Shown in pieces: positions 1 through 6,159 of a stretch of 11,602 nt of DNA. The DNA is taken from positions 1-11,602 of the forward strand of contig CALQKL020000049.1 in NCBI GenBank assembly GCA_943331145.2, written 5' to 3'. Within the stretch, counting starts at the first letter, position 1. The number at the start of each line of letters is the position of its first letter. Source of the stretch: Chitinophaga pinensis (GTDB lineage: Bacteria; Bacteroidota; Bacteroidia; Chitinophagales; Chitinophagaceae). The notes under the pieces were generated by a model. It made no database searches. It was given only the letters and a program-made list of their open reading frames with translations, and was not told the origin of the DNA. The position numbers and the translations under genes were made by a program.

Positions 1-684
1 GATTTGGAAGACAATATGAATCTTGCCGAAGAATTTATCAAATACATTATCAAATATGCGATGGACAACAATCGCGAAGATTTGGAATTTTTAGCACAAA
101 GATTAGAAGAAGAAGAAAAATCAAAACCACAAAACGAAAGAAGTGAAATGGGGTTGATTGAAAAGTTGGAGTTTGTGGTAAATAATGATTTTGAAAGAAT
201 TACATACACAGAAGCGATTGATATTTTACGTGAATCAAATCACAACAAGAAAAAGAAATTCCAATATTTAATTAACGAATGGGGAATTGATTTACAAAGT
301 GAGCACGAAAGATATTTGGTAGAAAAACATTTTAAAAAACCGGTAATCCTTACCAACTATCCAAAAGATATAAAAGCGTTTTACATGCGTCAGAATGATG
401 ATGGAAAAACGGTAGCAGCGATGGAAATTCTAGCGCCAGGCATTGGCGAAATTGTTGGAGGCTCGCAAAGAGAAGAACGCTTGGATAAACTTACTCAAAG
501 AATGAACGAAATGCATATTCCAACTGAAGAATTGGATTGGTATTTAGATACAAGAAGATTCGGCGCTTGTCCGCACGCTGGCTTTGGGCTTGGCTTTGAA
601 AGAATTGTATTGTTTGTAACTGGAATGGGAAATATCAGAGACGTGATACCTTTTCCGAGATATCCTAAAAGTGCTTCTTTTTAA
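1..684 (+). CDS. asnS: Asparaginyl-tRNA synthetase, C-terminal part (5' end outside window)
   Basis: Class II aminoacyl-tRNA synthetase that charges tRNA-Asn with asparagine in the cytoplasm. The reading frame is open from base 1 (GAT TTG GAA...), so the gene is cut by the window edge. About 227 residues are present, roughly the last half of a protein usually near 470-480 residues. The catalytic-domain signatures are visible: a GIGEIVGGSQREERLD segment, then DWYLDTRRFGACPHAGFGLG, where GFGLGFER is class II motif 3 with its ATP-binding arginine, and the typical NIRDVIPFPR ending. The conserved FGACPHAGFG and IRDVIPFPR strings fit AsnRS; AspRS has a different motif-3 context. The TTG at base 4 is an internal codon, not the start. 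The gene ends at TAA 682-684 and is followed by a hairpin that could terminate it. Confidence 0.96.
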   Translation, partial: DLEDNMNLAEEFIKYIIKYAMDNNREDLEFLAQRLEEEEKSKPQNERSEMGLIEKLEFVVNNDFERITYTEAIDILRESNHNKKKKFQYLINEWGIDLQSEHERYLVEKHFKKPVILTNYPKDIKAFYMRQNDDGKTVAAMEILAPGIGEIVGGSQREERLDKLTQRMNEMHIPTEELDWYLDTRRFGACPHAGFGLGFERIVLFVTGMGNIRDVIPFPRYPKSASF

Positions 685-700
685 AAAGTTCAAGAGGTTC

Positions 701-747
701 AAAAAGTCAGAGCGAAAAAGAGAACGAGAGTGACTTTTGACTTTTTT
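701..747 (+). terminator. Putative terminator hairpin after asnS (possibly bidirectional)
   Basis: AAAAGTCA at 702-709 pairs perfectly with TGACTTTT at 731-738, or in an alternative register with TGACTTTT inside 738-747, which runs into a T-rich stretch (742-747). The two registers come from a short duplication of TGACTTTT. An outer arm, AGAGCGA (709-715) with TCGCTCT (768-774), could form a competing, larger fold. It lies 17 bp after the asnS stop and also downstream of the minus-strand gene ending at 902, so it may serve both strands. The stem is AT-rich and the loop is long, so this is moderate evidence. Confidence 0.5.
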
Positions 748-781
748 CTTCATTCACATTCTGTTTCTCGCTCTAATCAAA

Positions 782-900
782 AAAATTTTGTGCCTTCGCG
801 CCTTCGTGTCTTTGTGTTTCAAAACCTTCGTGCCTCCGTGTTTCAAAACCTTCGCACAATAACGCCTTGGCTTCTTCGTGTTTCACCACCCTTACACTAA
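782..900. repeat. Imperfect tandem low-complexity repeat (CTTCGTG/GTGTTTC units)
   Basis: The block between the two stop-codon ends is built from CCTTCGTG/CTTTGTG-like words. GTGTTTCAAAACCTTCG occurs exactly at 814-830 and 838-854 (24-bp period), and a degraded third copy starts GTGTTTCACCACC at 878. Similar CTTCGTG-rich strings are, from memory, common in intergenic DNA of many bacteria. No convincing ORF or RNA structure is seen, and orientation cannot be assigned. Confidence 0.65.
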
Positions 901-901
901 A

Positions 902-2272
902 TCAATTCACAACCACATCATTCTTTTTCAAACGATTTAAATATTCCTCCGCATTGGCTTTTATCGTGTTTAAAAATAAATGATCCGCAGATATTTTTAA
1001 TTGCGCTTTTATAACATCGTCATGAACAATTGCTATTTTATTGTTGGGCAATACGGCCAATATGGTAATTTTTTTATCGCGTACAATACCAACCTTATTT
1101 AAATCTTTTGGTAGATACGAAATCACAGAATTATTGTCTTCATAAATAACATAGGTCATAATGTGATTGTTAGTTGGATCGATTTCTTTTTCAAAATCAA
1201 AAGAGATATTTGTAATAAGCAAATTGGGTTCATTTATAATTTTATCTACATTCCAAATGCCCATTTTATTTATCCTAAACTTGTTTACCATATCCGCTTC
1301 TTGTTCAAGCCTTAATTTTTCTGTAGTATATTTCGCAAACTTGATTTCATAATCTTTCATTCTTTCTACAAAGTCATTTTTAAACGCACGTTTTTCTTCT
1401 TTGTTAAAAACTGGAGAAGCTTTTACTTTAAATGTTTTGGTTACCGCATTGCTTGAAAAACTTTGCATTGTTTTTGTGAATACCATTTCGTATTTCATTT
1501 TGCGTTTATTAATTTCTTTTATAGCAACATCATCCCAATTAACCCTCATCGCTTCTAATACTTCATCTGATATGTTTTTCCGATCAATTTTCCATTGTAA
1601 ATTTTCAAATGATTTCAAATAAGGCGCATCTTCTAAATTGGCAACCATTTCAAAAACCAAATCTTGAATACTATCTTCTGGATTTGGTGAATGCGGCATT
1701 ATTAGATTTTTTAGCTTTAATTTTTTTCTGTCATTCTCAATGTTGTTGAAATTGTTGGATACATTCCAATTGGCGCTGTCGTTTAAATAATAAAGTTCGT
1801 AACCATCTGTTTTTTTAAACGAAGCCAATTCAACATCAATATATTTTTCGGACTTTAACGTTAATGGATTTCCATCTTGATATGCATTCAATTCTATCAT
1901 TCCTGCCGATTGTAAAAAAGCATTTCTTTCTTGGTTTGTACTCATCGGAATTCCGGATTTGAAAATATCAATCGCATTATCAAAGGTTCTATATTTAAAA
2001 GATACATTCCCAGTAACGTCTTTACCTTGAAGGTTTTTAAATGCATTTGCTGGAATGCTAATTAATGTGCCATTTTCTTTTTCGATGGTTAACGCACTAT
2101 CTGCATTAAATACAATTTCTGAAAATGGAACATTTACATTTTTAATGGGTGGATTAATTTGTTGACTGTAATTTTTATTTTTATACAGAAAAAAATAGGC
2201 ACATGTAATGATGATTAATCCTGAAAATGTTAACCCTATAATTTTAGTTTTATTATTAAGTTGATAAGCCAT
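902..2272 (-). CDS. Membrane-anchored Bacteroidota protein of unknown function
   Basis: 456 residues, start ATG at 2272-2270. The N-terminus has one hydrophobic segment (about residues 11-30, IIGLTFSGLIIITCAYFFLY) after a short basic stretch, so the protein is probably an inner-membrane anchor with a periplasmic body. A cysteine sits in this segment, but the residues before it (I-I-T) are a poor lipobox. Residues about 45-150 carry a pattern I recall from uncharacterised Bacteroidota surface proteins: ENGTLISIPANAF, then G-V-S-F-K-Y-R, then KSGIPM and SAGMIELNAYQDG, which suggests a beta-rich, ZU5-like domain. The C-terminal half is charged and partly helical (about 285-335). It starts 63 bp after the stop of the beta-propeller gene on the same strand and is probably co-transcribed with it, so the two may act together in the envelope. 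No catalytic motif recognised. Confidence 0.8.
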   Translation of the reverse strand: MAYQLNNKTKIIGLTFSGLIIITCAYFFLYKNKNYSQQINPPIKNVNVPFSEIVFNADSALTIEKENGTLISIPANAFKNLQGKDVTGNVSFKYRTFDNAIDIFKSGIPMSTNQERNAFLQSAGMIELNAYQDGNPLTLKSEKYIDVELASFKKTDGYELYYLNDSANWNVSNNFNNIENDRKKLKLKNLIMPHSPNPEDSIQDLVFEMVANLEDAPYLKSFENLQWKIDRKNISDEVLEAMRVNWDDVAIKEINKRKMKYEMVFTKTMQSFSSNAVTKTFKVKASPVFNKEEKRAFKNDFVERMKDYEIKFAKYTTEKLRLEQEADMVNKFRINKMGIWNVDKIINEPNLLITNISFDFEKEIDPTNNHIMTYVIYEDNNSVISYLPKDLNKVGIVRDKKITILAVLPNNKIAIVHDDVIKAQLKISADHLFLNTIKANAEEYLNRLKKNDVVVN

Positions 2273-2335
2273 AAAATAGTATTTTAAAAGTAAATTAAGA
2301 ATGCGGTTTGCTTTATTTCAAAATTGTATAACGCG

Positions 2336-3700
2336 CTAAAAGTTATTTTTGATTTTTAAATTATAGCAGTATAAAAATCCATCTGAACAATTTATAAGTA
2401 AATCCAAAAATCCATCTTGGTTAACATCTTTCACTATTGGCGCCATTTCGCTTGATGCGGGAAGTTCAAATCGCTCTATTACTTGTTTTGTGTCAAGAGA
2501 GATAATTTCAATAAAACCATATTCAAAATTTACATAGTCGTGCTGGTTTAAAACCATGATGCAATTTTTACTTCCTTTATATGGAAATGTAGTGTTTGAT
2601 AATAATGCATCTCCAAAATTTCTTGAAATTGGTTGGCTATTTGAAAAGACATTCGAAAATTTATTCACACCTTCAAACTTCCGATCGATGGTTGCTTTTA
2701 ATATATTTTCTTCATACACTAATAACGATTCGTTATTTGCCAAAATCAACTCATTGTTTTTTGTACAAAAATTATTTAAGCTTAAGCCTGTTTCTGTTTG
2801 AAACGTTGAATCCTTTTTTATGCATTTGCCTTTTGCATTTAATGTAATTTGATAAGAACAATATTTGTTCGGTCCTTTGTAGGTTGAGTAAAATAAAATG
2901 GGTGTAGACGCTGCACCAGAACCCGTAACCGTGTTTTGAAATCCAAGATTTTCATTATTGGTAAAACACCAAAATAGTTGACCATTATTTCCATTTATTG
3001 CATAGAGCTTGTTATCATAAGTTAAATACAACAAATCTAAAACACCATCATTGTTTAAGTCTCTTAATTCAGGCTTTGTAAAAAAAGAAGCTGTATTTCG
3101 GAAGAATGATTTTACTTTAAAAATGGTACGATTGTCTTCGGGTTTCCAACCGTTAAAATCAGGCGTATAATACACCCAAACGGTTTTACCGGTTTCGGGT
3201 TCAACAGCCCTAACCTCACCAGATTCTGAAGCATAAACAATATAGTTTTTATTTTTTCCCTCAATCAAAACCGGTTCGTGTTCAATATCACCCGAAGTTG
3301 GTTTTTTCCAAATCGTTTTTCCTTCAGGCGTTGTGCAAAAAAACTCTTCATTATCATTTCCAAAATACAGCTTTTGATTGTACAACAAAAGTCCGTTTAC
3401 ATCCATATCACCCATACAGTCTCCACTAAAACATTTTTCAATCTTGCCATTTTTTCTGTTTATAACATATACCCCAGATTTGCGGTCATAATAACCATAG
3501 TCCATATAATAACTTCCATTGGAACCAATAATTAAATCATTTCCATTAAAAATTACGTTTGATCTAAAGCTAACTTTCCCGATCTCTTTTTTCCACAAAA
3601 GCGGAAAAGTTTTTCCGATTTCTGGAAGGCGTTCGTTTTCTTTTGGATTTACTGCGTTTAGTGTACAAACAAAAAACAACATTGCAGATAGTCGCATCAT
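2336..3700 (-). CDS. Secreted PQQ-like beta-propeller / FG-GAP repeat protein
   Basis: 454 residues from the chosen ATG at 3700-3698. The frame extends to a TTG at 3745, but the tandem ATG codons at 3700 and 3697 open a good signal peptide (MMRLSAMLFFVCTLNA, cleavage likely after Ala16), so the longer start is disfavoured. The mature part shows PQQ-like blades: YFGNDNEEFFCTTPEGKTIW, VYASESGEVRAVEPETGKTVW and LYAINGNNGQLFW. Two calcium-binding loops of FG-GAP/integrin type are present, DLNNDGVLD (about residues 214-222) and DVNQDGFLD (about 425-433). Such propellers are usually exported scaffolds or binding proteins. There is no sign of the active-site residues of PQQ dehydrogenases, so an enzyme role is not supported. 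No C-terminal sorting domain follows; the protein ends directly after the last blade. It is the first gene of a probable two-gene transcript. Confidence 0.85.
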   Translation of the reverse strand: MMRLSAMLFFVCTLNAVNPKENERLPEIGKTFPLLWKKEIGKVSFRSNVIFNGNDLIIGSNGSYYMDYGYYDRKSGVYVINRKNGKIEKCFSGDCMGDMDVNGLLLYNQKLYFGNDNEEFFCTTPEGKTIWKKPTSGDIEHEPVLIEGKNKNYIVYASESGEVRAVEPETGKTVWVYYTPDFNGWKPEDNRTIFKVKSFFRNTASFFTKPELRDLNNDGVLDLLYLTYDNKLYAINGNNGQLFWCFTNNENLGFQNTVTGSGAASTPILFYSTYKGPNKYCSYQITLNAKGKCIKKDSTFQTETGLSLNNFCTKNNELILANNESLLVYEENILKATIDRKFEGVNKFSNVFSNSQPISRNFGDALLSNTTFPYKGSKNCIMVLNQHDYVNFEYGFIEIISLDTKQVIERFELPASSEMAPIVKDVNQDGFLDLLINCSDGFLYCYNLKIKNNF

Positions 3701-3924
3701 AGTATTTGTTTTAAGGTGAATAATAATGGTTAATAAAAAACACAACGATTTTCTTGATTCAAATCGTTTATAACTTTGGCAATAAATTAATGAAGTAAAT
3801 GTTTTGTACTAGGCGCGTGTTTTTATAAAAGTAATGGCTAAGTAAATAATTAAACCACAATAAAATGTTAATAGCGTTTCGAAATAATTAATAAATAACA
3901 GTGCTAAAGATTGCCATTATATAG

Positions 3925-3945
3925 TTTAAAAAATTATTTTTTAAA
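3925..3945. repeat. AT-only inverted repeat, 9-bp arms
   Basis: TTTAAAAAA (3925-3933), a 3-nt spacer, and TTTTTTAAA (3937-3945) form a perfect 9-bp inverted repeat. In DNA this AT-rich, chance symmetry is plausible. It could be a weak terminator-like hairpin or nothing. Confidence 0.4.
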
Positions 3946-3967
3946 ACAGATTTAAATTTTTAAAACC

Positions 3968-4000
3968 ATTGTTAATACTACATTTCAATGGATTAACAAT
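3968..4000. promoter_or_regulatory. Inverted repeat upstream of corA, possible operator or hairpin
   Basis: ATTGTTAAT (3968-3976) and ATTAACAAT (3992-4000) are perfect 9-bp inverted arms with a 15-bp gap. A second, mutually exclusive pairing exists: CCATTG (3966-3971) with CAATGG (3986-3991). It lies about 170 bp before the corA start. A protein-binding site or an RNA switch are both possible; neither can be shown from sequence alone. Confidence 0.35.
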
Positions 4001-4168
4001 AAAATGAAGTAACAATTATAATTTACTTTTTCTCAACTATAAATCTTTGTAAAGACCAATCCAATGAAAATGTTAAAAAACCCAATTCCCCATTTTATAC
4101 TTTTTACTTTTTCATTTTTACTTAACCAATCATCATAAATTTTCGATATTAATTAATAACTTCAATTT

Positions 4169-5260
4169 ATGGCAAACAATAATTTCCTTGAATATTTAAT
4201 CAATCCATTAGAGCTTTTAAAAACAAAAAAAGTACTTCAAGTTAACCCAACGGTTATACCTGAACGCACTGAAAATGTTTTAGGAAAAATATCTTTATTC
4301 GAATACAATTTGGAAAATATCAGTTATGCCGAATTAAATAAAATAGAAGACACGTATAAACATTTAGATACTTCATTAACTTCTTGGATAAATATAGACG
4401 GTATAAATAGGGTTGAAGTAGAACGAATTTGTACACATTTTAATGTTCATCCATTAATAGTAGAAGACATTTTAAGCATTGGACAACGCCCTAAAATGGA
4501 TGATATCAATGGCATTCTTTTTTGCGTTTTAAATATGTTGTTTTTTAATGAACAAACCGAAACAGTAGAATCAGAACAAATTAGCATTGTACTTGGAAAA
4601 AACTTTATCATCAGTATTCAAGAAGACGCAACCAGAGATGTGTTTAATGGTTTGCGGGAAAAAATAAAAATCAACAACAGTAAACTTAGACAACTACATG
4701 CCGATTTTCTTTTTTATATGCTGATAGATTCAATTGTAGATCATTATTTTTTAGTGATGGAAAAGTTGGGTGAAAAAATTGAACAGCTTGAAGAAGACAT
4801 CGTAAAACAAGCCACAAACAGAACGCTGGTAAAAATAAACTCGCTTCGAAAAGAAATGATTATTTTGAAAAGAAGTATTGGTCCTGTTAGAGAATTGATA
4901 AATGGAATTTTAAAAAGTGAAAACGAGTTAATAGAAGAAAAAACAGAAAAGTATTTTAAAGACGTTTATGATCATATTATTCAAGCCAATGATTTAGCCG
5001 AAAACTATCGAGATATGTTGATTAACATGCACGATTTATATATGAGTAATGTAAACTTGAAATTAAATGAATCGATGAAGGTAATGGCCATTGTAACTTG
5101 TTTACTGGCCCCAGCAACCGTAATTGGTGGTATATTTGGCATGAACTTCGAGGCAATTCCGATGCTGCACAACAAATGGGGATTCTTTATTTCAGTTGGA
5201 ATAATGTTGATTATTCCGATTTGGATGATTCGGTATTTTAGACGAAAAAAATGGTTTTAG
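4169..5260 (+). CDS. corA: CorA-family magnesium/cobalt transport protein
   Basis: 363 residues, close to the usual 310-370 for the family. CorA forms a homopentameric inner-membrane channel for Mg2+ and other divalent cations. The signature GMN tripeptide is at residues 324-326 (IFGMNFEAIP), at the end of the first membrane helix (about 304-325, VMAIVTCLLAPATVIGGIFG). The second helix is about 338-354 (FFISVGIMLIIPIWMI), followed by a basic C-terminus (RYFRRKKWF), as in the family. The large N-terminal cytoplasmic domain has the expected acidic, helical stretch (about 200-300, for example EKLGEKIEQLEEDIV), the long stalk helix. The ATG at 4169 is preceded by an AT-rich leader with no Shine-Dalgarno. 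It is convergent with the DUF2480 gene, with 4 bp between the two stop codons, so termination must occur inside the neighbouring gene or in both directions. Confidence 0.95.
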   Translation: MANNNFLEYLINPLELLKTKKVLQVNPTVIPERTENVLGKISLFEYNLENISYAELNKIEDTYKHLDTSLTSWINIDGINRVEVERICTHFNVHPLIVEDILSIGQRPKMDDINGILFCVLNMLFFNEQTETVESEQISIVLGKNFIISIQEDATRDVFNGLREKIKINNSKLRQLHADFLFYMLIDSIVDHYFLVMEKLGEKIEQLEEDIVKQATNRTLVKINSLRKEMIILKRSIGPVRELINGILKSENELIEEKTEKYFKDVYDHIIQANDLAENYRDMLINMHDLYMSNVNLKLNESMKVMAIVTCLLAPATVIGGIFGMNFEAIPMLHNKWGFFISVGIMLIIPIWMIRYFRRKKWF

Positions 5261-5264
5261 TAAT

Positions 5265-5777
5265 TTATACTTTTGGCTTTTTATACACGGGTACAGTGCT
5301 ACAAGGTTCGCCAAACATAATTGACTTTGCAATGGGTCGCAATTTATTGGTCATTTCTAAATAAGCTTCTTCAGGAATGGGCTTCTCGCCACAACCCTTT
5401 ACCACCACACGGTTATCTATATACGCGGTTAAATCTATTTGTTGAATGTTTTGTAAAAGCAATTTATTTTGAACTTCATCAGCGGTTCCTAACATAACGC
5501 GTATGCATACTGGTTGCAACAGTGAAGCAATTAGCATATAAGCCCACATGGGAATAATGGCATCAGCACTACAGGTAACAGCTACAATTTTTTGTTCATA
5601 TTTTTCAAGCGATAATTCTTTCAACGCTGCCCTAAAATCTTTTTCTTTTAATATCAAACCCATGAATAAATAATCTTTAATATCAAAAACAACGATTTCT
5701 TCTTTTGGAAAAAAACTTTCCAAATCAATGGTTAATATGCCGCTTTCAGCAACTTTATTGGTAAACACTTCAGACAT
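5265..5777 (-). CDS. DUF2480 family protein
   Basis: 170 residues, no signal peptide or membrane segment, so probably cytoplasmic. I recognise the Bacteroidota-specific DUF2480 family from its conserved strings: VAESGILTIDLESFFP near the start, FDIKDYLFMGLILKEKDFR (about 31-49), VAVTCSADAIIPMWAYML (about 65-82), and the C-terminal block from GCGEKPIPEEAY to FGEPCSTVPVYKK. Full length is as expected for the family. The biochemical function is unknown to me. The conserved cysteines (CSADA, GCGEKP, GEPCST) suggest metal binding or a thiol role, which is inference only. A TACTTTTG box (5789-5782, minus strand) ends only 4 nt before the start codon, which would give a nearly leaderless mRNA, but no -33 box is found at 19-21 nt. 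Confidence 0.87.
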   Translation of the reverse strand: MSEVFTNKVAESGILTIDLESFFPKEEIVVFDIKDYLFMGLILKEKDFRAALKELSLEKYEQKIVAVTCSADAIIPMWAYMLIASLLQPVCIRVMLGTADEVQNKLLLQNIQQIDLTAYIDNRVVVKGCGEKPIPEEAYLEMTNKLRPIAKSIMFGEPCSTVPVYKKPKV

Positions 5778-5858
5778 AAAGCAAAAGTAATTATTTAATG
5801 CGGGATAAGATGCTATGTATTTTGACGCAATGCTTTAAGGGTTTAAATTGCTTTGCTG

Positions 5859-5872
5859 GTTTAATGGTTTAA
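5859..5872 (+). repeat. 14-bp dispersed repeat GTTTAATGGTTTAA, copy 1
   Basis: The same 14-mer occurs in direct orientation at 8398-8411, on the other side of the ppiD-like gene, and in inverted orientation at 6056-6069. Each direct copy is followed, after about 35-45 bp, by a REP-like palindrome, so it appears to be part of a larger composite repeat. Confidence 0.65.
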
Positions 5873-5907
5873 GGTTGATCGAAATTTTGTATTTATGCTC
5901 TTCCACT

Positions 5908-5923
5908 CACGGTTTAAACCGTG
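5908..5923. repeat. REP-like palindrome (copy C)
   Basis: CACGGTTTAAACCGTG is a perfect 16-bp palindrome followed by GGCTATAAA. Its core, CGGTT-(2-3 nt)-AACCG, is shared with two elements at 8449-8473 and 8516-8533, all in the same orientation. Short GC-rich palindromes scattered between genes are typical of REP elements mobilised by RAYT (Y1) transposases, but no such transposase is in the window. Confidence 0.6.
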
Positions 5924-6055
5924 GGCTATAAAAAATTATTCACCAAACGATGTAATATCACCAAATAGAAAATGCTTCCAACACCAAACACCAAACGCCA
6001 AACAAAAAACTTCAACTTCGGAGTAATACACTCAAAGGGAACATATTTCCAAACG

Positions 6056-6069
6056 TTAAACCATTAAAC
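6056..6069 (-). repeat. 14-bp dispersed repeat, inverted copy
   Basis: TTAAACCATTAAAC is the exact reverse complement of the 14-mer at 5859-5872 and 8398-8411. It sits at the start of an AAC/AAACCATAAAC-rich tract that runs up to the ppiD terminator. Confidence 0.6.
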
Positions 6070-6102
6070 AACAAACCATAAACAACAAACTACAAACACT
6101 TC

Positions 6103-6138
6103 AAAAAAAAGCCGATCTTCATCAGACCGGCTTTTTTG
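6103..6138 (-). terminator. Intrinsic terminator of the ppiD-like gene
   Basis: On the minus strand GCCGGTCT (6131-6124) pairs with AGATCGGC (6118-6111) across a 5-nt loop, and the stem is extended by A-T pairs into a run of eight T residues (6110-6103). The one non-Watson-Crick position is G-U when read on the minus strand but A-C on the plus strand, which points to the minus strand as the working direction. It lies about 20 bp after the stop codon at 6160. Confidence 0.88.
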
Positions 6139-6159
6139 TTATTTCGAAAAACGAGTTTA

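Larger units (their letters stand above)
3701..4168. other. AT-rich intergenic region between divergent genes
   Basis: 468 bp between the propeller gene (minus) and corA (plus), very rich in A and T. It must hold the promoters of both, but I found no clean TTTG-N19-21-TAnnTTTG pair in either direction. The closest element for corA is AATCTTTG at 4042-4049, which lacks a partner -33 box. Two inverted repeats (3925-3945 and 3968-4000) are listed separately. No ORF, tRNA or recognisable riboswitch is seen. Confidence 0.6.
5778..6102. other. Intergenic repeat-rich region downstream of ppiD-like gene
   Basis: No gene is visible between the DUF2480 start and the ppiD terminator. The stretch contains GGTTTAA/GGTTTAATGG words (5838-5874), a REP-like palindrome (5908-5923), and a long run of CCAAAC/AACAAAC words (about 5940-6100). 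A 14-mer at 5859-5872 recurs as an exact inverted copy at 6056-6069. This looks like a graveyard of dispersed intergenic repeats rather than a coding region. Confidence 0.6.

Noticed and set aside
544..753. Minus-strand open frame of 69 codons overlapping the end of asnS
   Set aside because: It lies mostly antisense to a conserved asnS region and its translation is Ser/Lys/Arg-rich without any domain; a shadow frame.
782..900. CRISPR-like array after asnS
   Set aside because: The repeated words are short, imperfect and irregularly spaced, with no unique spacers.
1167..1622. Plus-strand open frames inside 902-2272
   Set aside because: Antisense to a full-length gene, Ser/Phe/Ile-rich translations typical of the complement of Lys/Asn/Glu codons.
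2556..3719. Several plus-strand open frames inside the propeller gene
   Set aside because: Antisense shadows of a gene with signal peptide, PQQ-like blades and calcium loops.
3701..3745. Longer N-terminus for the propeller protein using TTG at 3745
   Set aside because: The tandem ATG at 3700/3697 starts directly at a good signal peptide; the extra 15 residues would spoil it.
5782..5789. TACTTTTG box as a promoter for the DUF2480 gene
   Set aside because: Good -7 match but no TTTG-like element 19-21 nt upstream, and the start would fall at the ATG itself; kept as a remark, not as a feature.
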